From Perca fluviatilis (taxonomy: Eukaryota; Chordata; Actinopteri; Perciformes; Percidae), in NCBI RefSeq assembly GCF_010015445.1, contig NC_053126.1, forward strand, positions 20,464,669 to 20,528,668: DNA of 64,000 nt, given 5' to 3'. The notes below the pieces were generated by a model, which was given only the letters and a program-made list of their open reading frames with translations, was not told where the DNA came from and made no database searches. Shown one piece after another: positions 48,301-58,986 of the stretch; the stretch's first letter is position 1; each line of letters begins with the position of its first letter. A program made the translations under genes and the position numbers.

Positions 48301-51300
48301 TTGTAAAAGAAGCGCGTCGGAGAATAGCCCGAACCGCGCTTCTAACAGCGAGGAAGGGGCAGCGTGCCACTCGGAGAAAAGGGAGAAAGAAAAAAGAGAC
48401 AGGCTGTCCGGAGGACCGGTTGAGATGGCATGTGTGCATTCTTGACAACTGGAAGTTGTATAACTTATATTGTCAGTTCATTTAAGTCTGTATTAGTCTA
48501 TAGTTCTTGCACATTTTTAGTTTCACCTTCACCTGCTAGCTAAATTGCACGTGGCTGTTGATTCAATACAATGCCCTTGATATCATATCATGGCATAGTA
48601 GGCTAAACCATGATTATTTCATACATTCATGAAACATTGGGGGAAATTCATTCAACATAATTCACAGCCAAATAACAATTTAAAAGTATGTTATTTGAAC
48701 ATTTATAACCTAACCTGGCAGGCACTGCCTCCGATTTGGTGTATGCTGCGGTGCGCAGTGCTGTTTGGACCGTGCGCCGCTGCCCTTTTTTTCCTCCATA
48801 AACTCCGCTCTCAGCTCCTCTGCCAGTTGCTGCATGAACTTCCTCCGGGACATTTTACAGCTGGTACACTCCTTGGAGAGGATGTGTGCAATGATTCCAG
48901 CCAGTTGTAGCATGTATAAAGTTATATGAACACGTAGACAGCTACCGTCTAAGTGTACTGCGCCTTTCACAGAGCGATCGCCCGGTGCTTTTCTTCTGAT
49001 TCAGAACAGAGTCCATCCACGCCGTAGCCTACGTTACCGACTCTGGCGTTGCCTTCGGCCCATCGGTGATGCATTGCCCACACTTGTTACTCGAGACCGC
49101 TAGTTACGTTTCTCTGATAGAGACTATGATTATTATTAAACAACCAAGATGCATCTTCTTCAACCACGCAAAAGATTAAAAACAAAACCGCGAAAATCTG
49201 AGCAGTATGGCCAAAATAGGTCAAAGTGATTGTGTAATGTACAGTATATAAAAACTATTTTAAATGAAAATACAGACTCTTTTAGGAAAAGTCAGGTACC
49301 AGCAGCAAGTTATTACACATATACATTTCAAAATGACCGTCCTGGCCGTTCTAGTGTAACCCAGCCATGGAGTTTTTTTTCCAAAAGCCAAGAAAAATCA
49401 AATGCACACTGCAAGGCTGCCAACTTTGCCACTGAGGCAAATATGCAATTAGTTTCATTATGAATGGTTTCATACTATAGCCTACTTTGGGTTTTGGTTT
49501 CCCTATGAAGAATTTCTTGTAAAATTCATTTTGTAGACCTACAGTTCCTCAAAAATACAGTTCAATCAAAACAAAATGAAAATATGCCTCATTGTGTGTG
49601 AATAGAGGTGAATAAATATATTTGTTTGTGTTGCAGCGAAGTGTCAGTTCTGTTTAATACGTAAAACATTTGCTGGGGGGGGTCCGACAGATCTGCCCCC
49701 ACTGCTAAAAAAAATCCTAGAGGAAACACTGCATATTCTGTATGGTCTATTTTAGTTCATCCTCTTTTCACAACTTCTTGACAAATAATGTATCAAAAAC
49801 TGTAGTAGAACACTTTTATAGACATTAAATTGAGTTAGGCCTAGGTTGTGAGAAAAATGTTTTCTAAACTCTGACTTCTATGTTGGATTATTAGATTTAA
49901 TGATTCAAAGTTTTTCATTTACCAGTCTTTGAAAACAATGAACTATATCTGTATAGTCAACATTGGAGTAAAAACACAGTAATGGATGAGCACATTGATG
50001 TGAAATACAATGCAATAGCCATGCAACACCTACTGCTTTTAGTAGAGACTGTGTCATGTGGTTGGATTGCATTACATTGTACAGGTGCTTGTGTTATTTA
50101 TGAATAAGTGAACCTGTCACAGAAGGGTAATTACCTTCTGGGGGATGCAACATTGTAACTGTATAAATCTCTGGGGTTTTGTTTCAGGTGAAAGACCCTT
50201 CAGATGCAGTCAGTGCAACATGAGCTTCATTCAGAAATACCTTCTCCAGCGACACGAGAAAATCCACAGTGGTGAGTGATTAACAACAACCATCCGTATC
50301 GTATCTGATTTAATCTGTGAGCCTTTGTGTGCTTCTAATGACAACTAACCTTGAGCGGTGTTGTTTTTTGTAATGCAGGAGAGAAGCCATTCAGCTGTGA
50401 CCAGTGTAACATGCGTTTCATTCAGAAGTACCACATGGAGAGGCACAAGAGGACTCACAGCGGAGAAAAGCCCTACAGATGTGAGACCTGCCAACAGGTT
50501 AGTGAGCTGCTTAGTATTCCGATTATCTAATGTGATACTTCATATATCTAGAACTTAAAAAAAAAAAGTAAAAGGAACAAACAAATAATATTGTTTGTTC
50601 CTTTCAGTTTTTTTCTAGGACAGACCGACTGCTTAAGCACAAGCGAACCTGTGGAGAAGCCATAAAGAAGGGGCTGGATCCTGGGATGATGGACCTGGGT
50701 TGTGTAAACTTGGGACATGGCAGCTATGGAAGCACTCAGGTAAATGTTGGAAATACTGGGAGAAAGAGGGGAAAGTCCAAAAACTCTGGAGAGGGAGGGG
50801 AGCGCAAGAAGAAGAAGGGGGATGCAGGAGGGATGAGGGTACCGCACATTCATGGGGCTGTACCTGAAGTCTACAGCATCCACGATTACTCGGTGGAGAA
50901 TCAAACGGTGTCTTCCTCTACTGAGCCAGGACCCAGCATGCAGCAGGGCCACCACGGCCGAGCTCCAAAGATGGCATTCAAGAAGGCTAATCGTAAGAGC
51001 CTGGATAAAACGGGTCTGGGACAGGCCAAAGCAGGCTCGTTGGAGCAGAGTGAGGGCATGGATGGCCTTGGCCTCATGCATGGTAACGGGGCTAAAGTAG
51101 GGCCCACCAGCAGCAGCAGCAGCAACTACGACGATGCCATGCAGTTCATCAAGAAAAGACGCTACCTTCACGCAGCAAACAATGCAAACTCCTCAGGGCC
51201 AGTGGTGGCTGGAGGAGCCAGCAGTGAGTATGATGTCGGCGTTGGTCACTTGTCTTCCCAGCAGTCTGTCATTCAGGGTGTCATTTCCAGTGTGATGGAC

Positions 51301-52212
51301 AGTGACACGCCTCTGAGTCTCGACAAGTCGGGGATCCCAGATGAGGTGCTGCAGAGCCTCCTCGACCACTACACCCAGAAGTCGGACGGTTCACACCACG
51401 ATGTTCACTTTGACATCAGTGACCATCACGTGGAGCTACACCCCAGCTCAGCAGACGGCACCGACATGGGCCACAACACCGACACCTCCAGCCCTTCTGG
51501 AGAGAAGACTGTCATGATGCACGAATACTCTCGCTTCCTGCTGCAGGCTTTGGAGCGCACCAGCCACAGTGCCAGCTTCCCTCTGGGCCCCGGGCCTCCC
51601 TCCTCGGGAGCGTTCACCAGTTCCCACCCGGGAAACCCCCTCTACGCTGACAAGAACATGTACACTACTTCCCCACTGGAGTGTGGGTTTGGCCAGTCAG
51701 TGTCTTCGCCTTCGCTGCCCTCCTCTGTGCCAAAGTCCCACTTTGCGATGCTGACGGGCTCCTCACCTCAGCACAGCTTCCACCTGAGCGGCCTGGAGGC
51801 TTCCACACACCAGCAGCTCACCCCTTCTCAGGAGCTCACCGAGCAGATGGAGAAGCAGCACTCCTCCACTCCCCCTTCCTCCTACCAGATTAGCCCATCT
51901 GACCTGAGCAGCCAGAAGGACCAAATGCCGGTCAAGAACGGCACGGTGGTCTATCATCTGCCCCCCTCGCAGGATCTAGCCTCTCTGGACTCCAAGCCTT
52001 CCTACCAGATAGAAAACTTTGCCCAGGCCTTTGGCTCCCAGTTCAAGTCAGACGGCCGTGGCTTGTCTTATGGCACTGACTCTAGTGGGGAGGTGGATCA
52101 CAGGATACGGACACCTGTGTCTGAATTCTCAGGGTATAGTAGTTTATTATCTGATGTCAATGAGCCAGTAAGTACAGGTTCCAAAACTACTACAAGCCAA
52201 AGCTACAGATGA
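41422..52212 (+). CDS. znf281: Zinc-finger transcription factor ZNF281 (ZBP-99)
   Basis: Six coding exons (41422-41820, 44197-44298, 44657-44783, 50188-50271, 50379-50497, 50608-52212) join in phase with GT-AG boundaries to give 811 residues (human ZNF281 has 895). It is a nuclear DNA-binding protein of the ZNF148/ZNF281 family, which binds G-rich promoter boxes; the mammalian protein acts in stem-cell and epithelial-mesenchymal programmes. Visible: N-terminal block [18 protein letters not shown]; sumoylation-type motif IKQE; basic exon-3 segment [11 protein letters not shown]; four fingers at about 188-208, 216-236, 244-264 and 272-292, the last being C2HC; then [39 protein letters not shown] and the C-terminus [11 protein letters not shown]281 rather than ZNF148 is supported by the N-terminal block, [16 protein letters not shown] and the final SQSYR. 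Which teleost duplicate it is cannot be told. Confidence 0.96.
42085..42662. repeat. Region bounded by inverted GTTAACGG-type arms
   Basis: The left arm (about 42089-42112) reads ATGATTAACCGTTAAACTG and the right arm (about 42636-42655) contains AGTTAACGGTTAATGAT, its near-inverse. The enclosed 500 bp is GC-richer and has open frames on both strands but no motif I recognise. It is probably a DNA element; the family is unknown. Confidence 0.5.
42682..43001 (-). mobile_element. 490-bp DNA element, copy B (inverted, truncated)
   Basis: Matches the first 330 bp of the element at 40402-40891 on the opposite strand, at roughly 90% identity by eye. Its terminal end is at 43001 (TTTTTCTGGAGGGACT) and it breaks off at 42682, so about a third is lost. 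Confidence 0.85.
44197..44298 (+). CDS. znf281: znf281 exon 3 (basic segment)
   Basis: 102 nt, 34 codons, phase 0 at both ends (acceptor ATCCTCACAG, donor GTTTGT). Encodes [20 protein letters not shown] and a lysine/arginine-rich end [10 protein letters not shown], a candidate nuclear-localisation signal. It corresponds to the KAKRPK-type basic stretch that precedes the fingers in human ZNF281. Because both ends are phase 0, skipping it would keep the frame. Confidence 0.88.
44657..44783 (+). CDS. znf281: znf281 exon 4 (zinc finger 1)
   Basis: 127 nt, acceptor TGTTCCACAG, donor GTATGG, phase 0 to phase 1. After a short linker ([17 protein letters not shown]) it encodes the first C2H2 finger, beginning [16 protein letters not shown] and ending RRHVLIHT. 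The exon stops inside the glycine of the inter-finger linker TGERPF. Confidence 0.94.
45308..45356. repeat. (CTA)n microsatellite
   Basis: About 16 CTA units, cut at its right end by insertion of the element that starts at 45357; the repeat resumes briefly at 46257. Confidence 0.95.
45357..46256 (+). mobile_element. hAT-like element inserted in a CTA microsatellite
   Basis: Ends carry the inverted core GCTTTGACT/AGTCAAAGC (left TAGGGCTTTGACTTTTG; right GGAGTCAAAGCACTT). The flanks are a perfect 8-bp CTACTACT (45349-45356 and 46257-46264), although in a triplet repeat part of this match is expected. Inside, 45638-45780 is a distinct segment dense in TAGCGACTTT/GGCGACTTT words, which I know as a separate fish repeat and which may be nested. 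No transposase frame is evident. Confidence 0.78.
46598..47851. mobile_element. hAT-like element with internal 59-bp tandem array
   Basis: Left end TAGGGCTGCACGATTA, right end TTAATTGTGCAGCCCTA (inverted), with a perfect 8-bp duplication CCTGGGAC (46590-46597 and 47852-47859). Subterminal words such as AATCACGATTATTTTGAT and AAAATCGTGATCGTGATTA face each other. At 47006-47349 there is a tandem array of a 59-bp unit. No transposase domain seen, so it is nonautonomous. Confidence 0.88.
47006..47349. repeat. 59-bp tandem repeat, about 5.8 copies
   Basis: The unit includes AATAACACGTTACACAGC, GGTAACGTTAGCCTACC and ATTAGCTAGCTACAGTAAAC. Copies differ at only a few positions (for example CAGCAGG versus CAGCGGG), so the expansion is recent. 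It lies wholly within the hAT-like element. Confidence 0.95.
48198..49731. mobile_element. DNA element with CAGTGTTTCCTCT termini
   Basis: Left end CAGTGTTTCCTCT, right end AGAGGAAACACTG: a perfect 13-bp inverted repeat. The flanks share CATAT (48193-48197 and 49732-49736), shorter than the 8 bp expected for hAT, so the class is uncertain. Inside, a minus-strand frame (48710-48970) includes [20 protein letters not shown], which resembles the region before the C-terminal cysteine cluster of piggyBac-type transposases. That would be odd with these ends and may be a separate insertion or capture. The rest of any transposase is absent. Confidence 0.7.
50188..50271 (+). CDS. znf281: znf281 exon 5 (zinc finger 2)
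   Basis: 84 nt, acceptor GTTTCAG, donor GTGAGT, phase 1 at both ends. It encodes exactly one finger module, from the linker glycine through [17 protein letters not shown] and [10 protein letters not shown]. Skipping it would remove one finger without breaking the frame. Confidence 0.95.
50379..50497 (+). CDS. znf281: znf281 exon 6 (zinc finger 3 and start of 4)
   Basis: 119 nt, acceptor AATGCAG, donor GTTAGT, phase 1 to phase 0. Encodes [34 protein letters not shown] and ETCQQ. The neighbouring introns are tiny (107 and 110 nt), in contrast to the 5.4-kb intron 4. Confidence 0.95.
50608..52212 (+). CDS. znf281: znf281 exon 7 (end of finger 4 and C-terminal region)
   Basis: Acceptor CCTTTCAG before 50608. 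Starts [17 protein letters not shown], finishing a fourth finger in which the last ligand is cysteine (C2HC), as in human ZNF281. Then come a lysine-rich stretch ([19 protein letters not shown]), a serine run before [74 protein letters not shown] and the end [13 protein letters not shown]. 534 residues come from this exon. Stop TGA at 52210-52212. Confidence 0.96.
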   Translation, partial: FFSRTDRLLKHKRTCGEAIKKGLDPGMMDLGCVNLGHGSYGSTQVNVGNTGRKRGKSKNSGEGGERKKKKGDAGGMRVPHIHGAVPEVYSIHDYSVENQTVSSSTEPGPSMQQGHHGRAPKMAFKKANRKSLDKTGLGQAKAGSLEQSEGMDGLGLMHGNGAKVGPTSSSSSNYDDAMQFIKKRRYLHAANNANSSGPVVAGGASSEYDVGVGHLSSQQSVIQGVISSVMDSDTPLSLDKSGIPDEVLQSLLDHYTQKSDGSHHDVHFDISDHHVELHPSSADGTDMGHNTDTSSPSGEKTVMMHEYSRFLLQALERTSHSASFPLGPGPPSSGAFTSSHPGNPLYADKNMYTTSPLECGFGQSVSSPSLPSSVPKSHFAMLTGSSPQHSFHLSGLEASTHQQLTPSQELTEQMEKQHSSTPPSSYQISPSDLSSQKDQMPVKNGTVVYHLPPSQDLASLDSKPSYQIENFAQAFGSQFKSDGRGLSYGTDSSGEVDHRIRTPVSEFSGYSSLLSDVNEPVSTGSKTTTSQSYR

Positions 52213-52921
52213 GAGCCTGAGAGGGAGAGAACACTCAGTAAAGTTGATGTTCTTATTTGAATTTTTTAGTGCTCCTCTTTTATTATTATTGTAATTATTA
52301 TTTTTTTTAAAGTGACATCTTGATTTTAATTATACTGATGCTGTTTTTGTGCCCACTCCTCTCCCCACAGAAAACCCACAAGGCTTCCTGCAAATACATT
52401 TTTTTTTTTTTAAGTATGTTATTTTTAAGTTAATATGTATTTACTGTTTATTCTTGTCATGTTAGTGGCATTAGGTCTGGTCATGAATCATGAACTGAAA
52501 GTGCTTTTTGAATAAGCATAGAGTAGCACAGGACGGATTTCTTTTACAATGAGCTGAAGTGTTTGAGCAATCAACTTTACAATTGTAAAATAATAATGAA
52601 AATAACCATGATGGCAGGGAATAGCCCAGAGTTTAAACAGCAAAAAAAAAAAAAAAAACTTTCTGTTACAAGGTTTAAAGTATTACTCAGGAAAAAGTGA
52701 AAAAGGAGAAGCCTACGAGGTGCAGTGAGCGCTCTTTTCAGAAGTTTAAGTTTGCAACTTCTAAGAGGATTTTTCTTATGTTTTATTACTTGTTGAATGA
52801 GTGTGACATAAACAGACTGCTGCCAGCTCACTTGAGCACTGAAAACACTTTCTACTTGGCTATATAGAGATTATGGTACTTTCGTGTCAATGTGAAACTC
52901 ATGTTTTCTTCAATAAGGGCC

Positions 52922-52970
<49 letters not shown>

Positions 52971-54630
52971 AGAATATATAGTAATGTAAAATAACAGATT
53001 TAATCATTCTGGGAGACTGCCAGTTGAAGTAGAGGAAGAATGAGGGCTGGTTCGGGGGGTTAATGTTGTCCTTGGTATATTTTTGGAGAACAAAAGTGAT
53101 GTTGGGGCTTTTCTTTGGCCAATAGAGGCTGCTGTTGGGCAGTGATGGAATGGCCTACCCCTTTTCCTGCCCTCCGCTTCTTCCTCAGTTCTCTTATTTC
53201 TTTAAAGGAATTCAATTAGCACTTTGAGCCGTTTTCTTACGTTGTGTAAAATTCGTTGGATCAAGGAAGCTCAAACGTCAGGAATGGATGGCTTTTTGAC
53301 AGAGACATGTTGTTTGGGCGTATGCAGATGGGGTTTCTGGGTTGAACATATTCTGGGTGTATAATATGGATACCCTTTAGTTTGGGTAGCATGGTTTATA
53401 TAGGGACGGTGGGCGGGGGGGAGGAGGGAGGGAGTGGCAGGGTTATGTGAAAGTGGGATTTTTCATTGACATTTTCTCTTTCTCCTTACTTTTAGGGAGG
53501 GTTTAGATTGGGAGGGAGGAATGGCGGGAGGGTGGGACTTTTAAAATACAGTAACATGTAATCGGGATAATGTAAATGTAATTCAAACCTCTAGTTTTAG
53601 TTTTGACTTGTTACCCAACTTAGAAGCTTTGCTTTCTTATTAAAATGGATGACAAATGTGTTAGTGATCAAGTATTTCTTCAGCTGTTACTGAGAGGCAG
53701 CCATATGCATTATGAGCAAAAAGGTGGCTGACCAAAAAATTGTATGCGTTTTTAGATATTTCACGTGTGCTGGCAGTACCATGCATATATGTCCCGTTAG
53801 AAATTGGGTGCCTATTCCTGAGAAGTGCAGGTGCAAGATATTGTCTAGTAAATGTTAAATGTAATTTCTTGCTGATTTTTAAATGTATTTATGCTGTACG
53901 ATTCTTTTGTAAAGACAACAATAAGGACGCTGTCTTCCATAGCCACTAGCCTTGAGTGCTGGAAATGATATCACTCTGCTGAATGAGTCTTTAAACCCCT
54001 TTACGCCCCGATGGCCTGTTTTAAGCAATCATTAAACATGGCAGAGTGAATGCAATGCTGTAATATCTTAAATAATCTTGCAATGCTGAACAGTTGAGGC
54101 GTTAACCAGAACTTGCCTCGCATATACCTCATATCACAGTAAACCAGAGACAAAGGAGTGAAGGTTTGATGTATGTAGCAGAGATGCTGTTGTATGTAAA
54201 AAGAAAAAAGAAATTGTCATGTTTCTGTGTGACTAGTTTAAAACATCTGTCTACATTTATGTGACCCACTAAGAAGTTGTTGCTTTCAGGGTTTCTGCAA
54301 ATGTCTCATGCCAACCAGTGTTCAGTCTCTTCAGTTCGACCTCCTCTCCTCTAGATCTGATTTGCAATATTATTTCAATATGCTTATTGTTTACAAAAGA
54401 AGTACAAAACACTACATCTTTCTTAACTGAATTTTGACCCCTGTACAAATTTTATTTTACTATATTTCTTTCCCCTTTTTTTTTTTTATCACCGCCAAAT
54501 TTTTCTAGCTGATAGCTTCCATTTTTATGTTCTTTCAGCTTCTTGTGACATGTTTCACAAGACTGTACTTGTCCAATGAATTTAAAACTGATTAGGGAGA
54601 AAACAATAAAAAATGCTGTTATCAAGAGCT
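52213..54630 (+). other. znf281: znf281 3' UTR (probable)
   Basis: No further exon follows. The stretch is AT-rich, with an (AT)n run at about 52921-52980 and two G-run clusters (53403-53432 and 53495-53536). AATAAA at 54605-54610 is the likeliest end; ATTAAA at about 54031 and AATAAA near 54927 are alternatives. The length of about 2.4 kb is plausible for this gene family. The true 3' end is not shown by sequence alone. Confidence 0.6.
54605..54610 (+). terminator. znf281: Candidate poly(A) signal of znf281
   Basis: AATAAA followed within 30 nt by a T/GT-containing stretch (TGCTGTTATC, then GCTGTTACTGTC). Confidence 0.5.
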
Positions 54631-56270
54631 GTTACTGTCATCCTATATGTTGGAAGTGGTGTTAAAGTCAAATACATTATGTCTACACTGAAATGTAATG
54701 TTAGTCATTAACAGAGGTTTTCATGGGATTCTGTTAATGACTGCATGTAATTTGTCATTCATCGCTGCAGTGGCAGTCTATGCATATACTCTGCATATTA
54801 GTGTTTGGTATAGCCACCAGCACATAAGAGGCTTAATGTAGCTGTATTTATCTCCACCACTGGGTGGTGATAGTGTTCCTCTTGAAGTGGGAAGCTGTGG
54901 GCTTCAGTTATGTTTGTGAATTCATAATAAATGTATAGCTTCTAATGCAGCCTTGCTTTACATATACGTGTGCCACCCTCTTGGCTCATTCAAAAGTTTA
55001 TTCTGGGATTTAAAAAAAAAAATTAGCAAGTCTTTCTTTTTTATGATGGAAGCTTAATGGCCTAGGGTTTACATTCACTCAAATAATATCACATCACACC
55101 CAATAAAACTGATCTGTGAGCCGGTGTCTGAGGATACCACACGAATACCAAAAAGTTGTCTCACCCTATTTTAGTTATGTACATTTCCCCTCATTTCTAG
55201 GTTTCTAACCGCACATGAAGTACATCAACCTTAATTTTTTCCCCCTTTTATTTCCATAAAGATTAATCTAGTAAATCTTAGTAGTTATTAAAACAAAAGT
55301 TGCGTATATTATTAATTTGTGGAGAGTCTTGGTGAATTATTCTTACACTACAGCTGCTTATAAGCTCACAAATCAACAGCAAACATGCAGAACACACAAC
55401 AGGGAGAAGAAAAGTAATAAAACAAGCATCCTAGAGTGTCCTAGATAAATGTAGATCTTATCGAGACAATGTTAACGAAATATAGATTAACAAGTGACTA
55501 AATATTACATCAATCTTTTCATTCTCTGTACGGGAATTAAACTGCTTCCTTAATTAAGAAAGAGAAGTGAGTTGTCTTCCTGTCACCACATAATGAAATC
55601 TACATTTCATGTGTGTTTAGTTGCAACCATTTATTTGCAAATGTTTTCACACTTTATGTGCTTTTGTACACACCCAAAACCTGCATGATTCAGTGCCAAT
55701 CCCATTTTGTTAAGTTAATAAACAGTGGCGTGGCCAAACCTTCTCCTGATTTTTCTCTAAACTTAGAACTTTCTGTGCATCATCATGAGTCTGTATCGAT
55801 AAGCACATTTTACTCGTTGCCTGGAAAATGAGAAATTTAAAAGTTACTAGAGGAGAATAGTAAAGGTGTGACGTGGTTTTATTACGTAACTAAGGAGATA
55901 TGTTGCTTAGATGGAGGCAGTAAAACAGTATGCCTTATTCCCTGAGCTGAATGTCAAAGAGGTGTTTTTGGCTGAACACACCACAACAGATGCTGAGTTA
56001 ACTCTGTGGGAGGCTTGCCAAACTGTTAGTGAGTTTTCTGGCCCTTAGTGTCTCTTGTTGTCTCTTTCTCCGTCCAGAGGACCCAGGTCTGTTGACATAG
56101 TGTGCGAATGGTGTTCTTATCTTTAAAGCGGGGCAGAGGCCACATATTGGGTTGTGTACACAGAGAGATAGTTAATGGGAAACAACAGCAATAAAAAAAA
56201 GAGGAGAGGGTTTTAATGATGCTGTAACATGAGTCATAAGTAAGATAAATTGACTAAATAATTCAAATAA
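54631..56270. other. Intergenic sequence, no gene seen
   Basis: No exon or bounded repeat that I can support. Confidence 0.4.
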
Positions 56271-56279
56271 GTCTTTTTA

Positions 56280-56720
56280 GTCACACTATTGTTGGCTCTA
56301 AGGATGGCAATGTATGCCTGCTGGTCAGTATACCACTTTGTTCCAGAGTAAAATATCTCACTGACTATTTGATGGATTGCAATAACATTTTGTATAAAGA
56401 TCCAGAGGATGAATACTTTTGGTTCAGACTATTATGTCCCCTATAACATTGATTCTTACAATTTTAATAAACCCTTCACTTTTGGTCAAGCAGTATCATC
56501 AAGTCAAAATTTTAAATTGTCCAATACTTTGGTTTATGACTAAATACCTGCAAAACTAGCATTCCCATCAGCCTCAGCTGTTCTTTGTTTATTGCTAATT
56601 AGCAAATGTTGCATGCATGCTAAAACGCTAAAATAAGATGGTGAACATGTTAAACCATTTTGCACTTTGCTTCAGTACAGCCTCACAGAGCTGCTGGCTG
56701 TAGACTCTTGTTCATTTGTA
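56280..56720 (+). repeat. Dispersed teleost repeat, copy 1
   Basis: Contains GATGGATTGCAATAACATTT, TGCTAATTAGCAAATGTTGC, AACGCTAAAATAAGATGGTG and CAGTACAGCCTCACAGAGCT, in the order of a very abundant teleost repeat. A related fragment lies at 61110-61330. Ends approximate; class unknown. Confidence 0.6.
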
Positions 56721-58985
56721 TATCCTTCATATAATGGGATACAAATATGATAAACACATGTAGAAACAGTTTAAAAAGAAATGACTTTTATGGCTTTGAT
56801 GTGGTACATGTGGACATTTTTAACCATTGTTCTGAAGTTTTTCTTGTTCTTTGTGTCTGAACAAGTATTATATCCTCAAACCTATTTGCTTTAGGGAACA
56901 GCTCATGATGAAGTTATCAATCAACAACAGAAAACAAAAAATAACATCCTTATAAAATATTGACAAAGGCAAACCTGTTCCCCAGAATCCAACACCTAAA
57001 TTAATCTTGGTGGTTGCCAGGCTAAAAAAAATCAACACAAGGTATTGAAAAATGTTGCAATGTCCCAGAGTATTTGCATCAGATAAGAGTGAGGTCGGCT
57101 AGGTGTATGTATCCTGCTGGATATTTGTTATGTCTTTTATGAAGAATCGTCCGACAGTGGAGCCATAAAAGCTGTGCTATGGCAACACGGTGCCTGTGAA
57201 AAGAGAGTCAGTGAATTTGCCTGGAAAATCTTTCATATGAATATATTGAATAGTTGAAAGGTTGCAGGGAGAAATTAAACATTAATGTAATAATGTTAAT
57301 ATCAGATAAAGTCCACTCTTTAGCTAAACATTAAGTCTTTCATACAGACAGGCTTCAGGGGAAAAATATTTCCTTTAAATTGGTCAAGTTCTGTAATATT
57401 AGGTTTTGAAGTACAATTACTGTAGTTATTAATAGTGTTTTGCTATAAAACATTGTACATATAGTAAATAGGAAAACAGAAATGATCTTGAAACATGTTG
57501 ATTTTTCAGGTTCAAATAGAGCTGCAAAGTAATTCATCAAGAATATTTTGATGATATTAGGAGCTTTGTTGTGATAATAAGGAAGTAACAGTTCCTGATA
57601 TTATTGTCACTTTTAACTTGTGTACAGGGTGTACACACTGTCTAATCTGCTTAGTGAAACAATTCATCTTTCATAGGTCTCAGACAGAAATTTACAAAAT
57701 TGTTTTTAGATTACAAGAGAAAAATGTGTCCTTGATAGTCGGTCAGGATTTTGTGATGTTTGCTGACCTAGTTCAGAGATGTCCGTTGGGCCTCCAACTG
57801 TATTGTTTCAAAATTCTAAATGTCACATTGTTTTTGGCTTTATTTGATAAACGTCTTTACTGTTGATTTTGTTTGTTTGCGGTTGTTTAACATGTGCAAT
57901 ACCCCTGTTATGTCATCCACTATTATGCAAACGTAAACAAAGTTGTGTAATAATACCGTAACAATGCACTCATATATTCAATTTCCAAAGAGAGATACTT
58001 CCTTGAAAAGTAGCCACTGACTGTTTAAATTATGTGGTTTATTTGTATGAGTAGTGAACAGTACATGTAAAAAGCAAAGGTGCCAAGAAATATCATAAAT
58101 TACCTCTGTAAATTGTATTATTATTTATATATTTCTTAACAGTTATAGTTTTGTCTTGAGACAGGGAACAGATGCTCCTATGAGTATTGTGTGGAAAACA
58201 AATATTAGCTCAGATATATTGTCATGCAAGTCCAGACTGAGGTGTTGAACCAGAATTAAACATGAAATGCTGGCACAGGTTTGGAGTGCTTGTGTCAGAG
58301 GTGTTGTAATGATATTTACTGATTAACTTTATATTCTTTTTTTTCTAATGTTTGTAATCAACTTTCTGTCCATGCTGCCAGTATAGGCTACTTTGGGATG
58401 CAAGTAGAGGTTTTATCAAAAACAAATCCATTGATTTTTCTTCTTACCTCACTTTTTGTGATGTACAAGTAGCCTTTAGAGTATAGCCACTGCTGAAGAA
58501 AATATATTTGGTATCCATATATTTTTTTAGCTAGCACCAGAGCTATTGACATATTAGCCTCAAAGCAAATGAACAGCATGTTATTACGGATGCTGTACCA
58601 TGGCCTAATTGACATGGCTTTAATCACCTATAAGATGTTAATGCTATGTTTTTCTCATTTTTTTCCACATTGTATCTGAATCAAAACATGGTTCCTTAAT
58701 AGATCAGTGTATTAAATAAAGTGCCTTTTTATACATCTCCTGTGACCATTGGAAAACTCAAGAAGCCAGATCACCTGGCGCTGGTGCTATTCTACAGAAT
58801 TTTGTGTCTTTACTGGGACCACCAATGTTAGCCATAGCCATAATTGACTTTACAGACTAAATGTGGCAAGGTGGCAAAGTCAACAGGTATCCTATGAATT
58901 CTAACTAATTTATTTTCTCTAAAATTTTCAAAAAATACTGTGTCATCAGCATAGAAGACAAGACTGTATTTTTGGGGTTTCATTA
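56721..58985. other. Intergenic sequence, no gene seen
   Basis: AT-rich; short frames only; no recognised exon, RNA gene or bounded element. Confidence 0.4.
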
Positions 58986-58986
58986 T

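Larger units (their letters stand above)
44784..50187 (+). other. znf281: znf281 intron 4 (5.4 kb), loaded with DNA elements
   Basis: Holds three separately bounded elements (45357-46256, 46598-47851, 48198-49731), about 3.7 kb or two thirds of the intron. No exon of another gene was recognised. Confidence 0.8.

Noticed and set aside
50548..51171. Long minus-strand frame of 207 codons opposite znf281 exon 7
   Set aside because: It is the antisense shadow of a GC-rich coding exon; no domain and no splice or start support.
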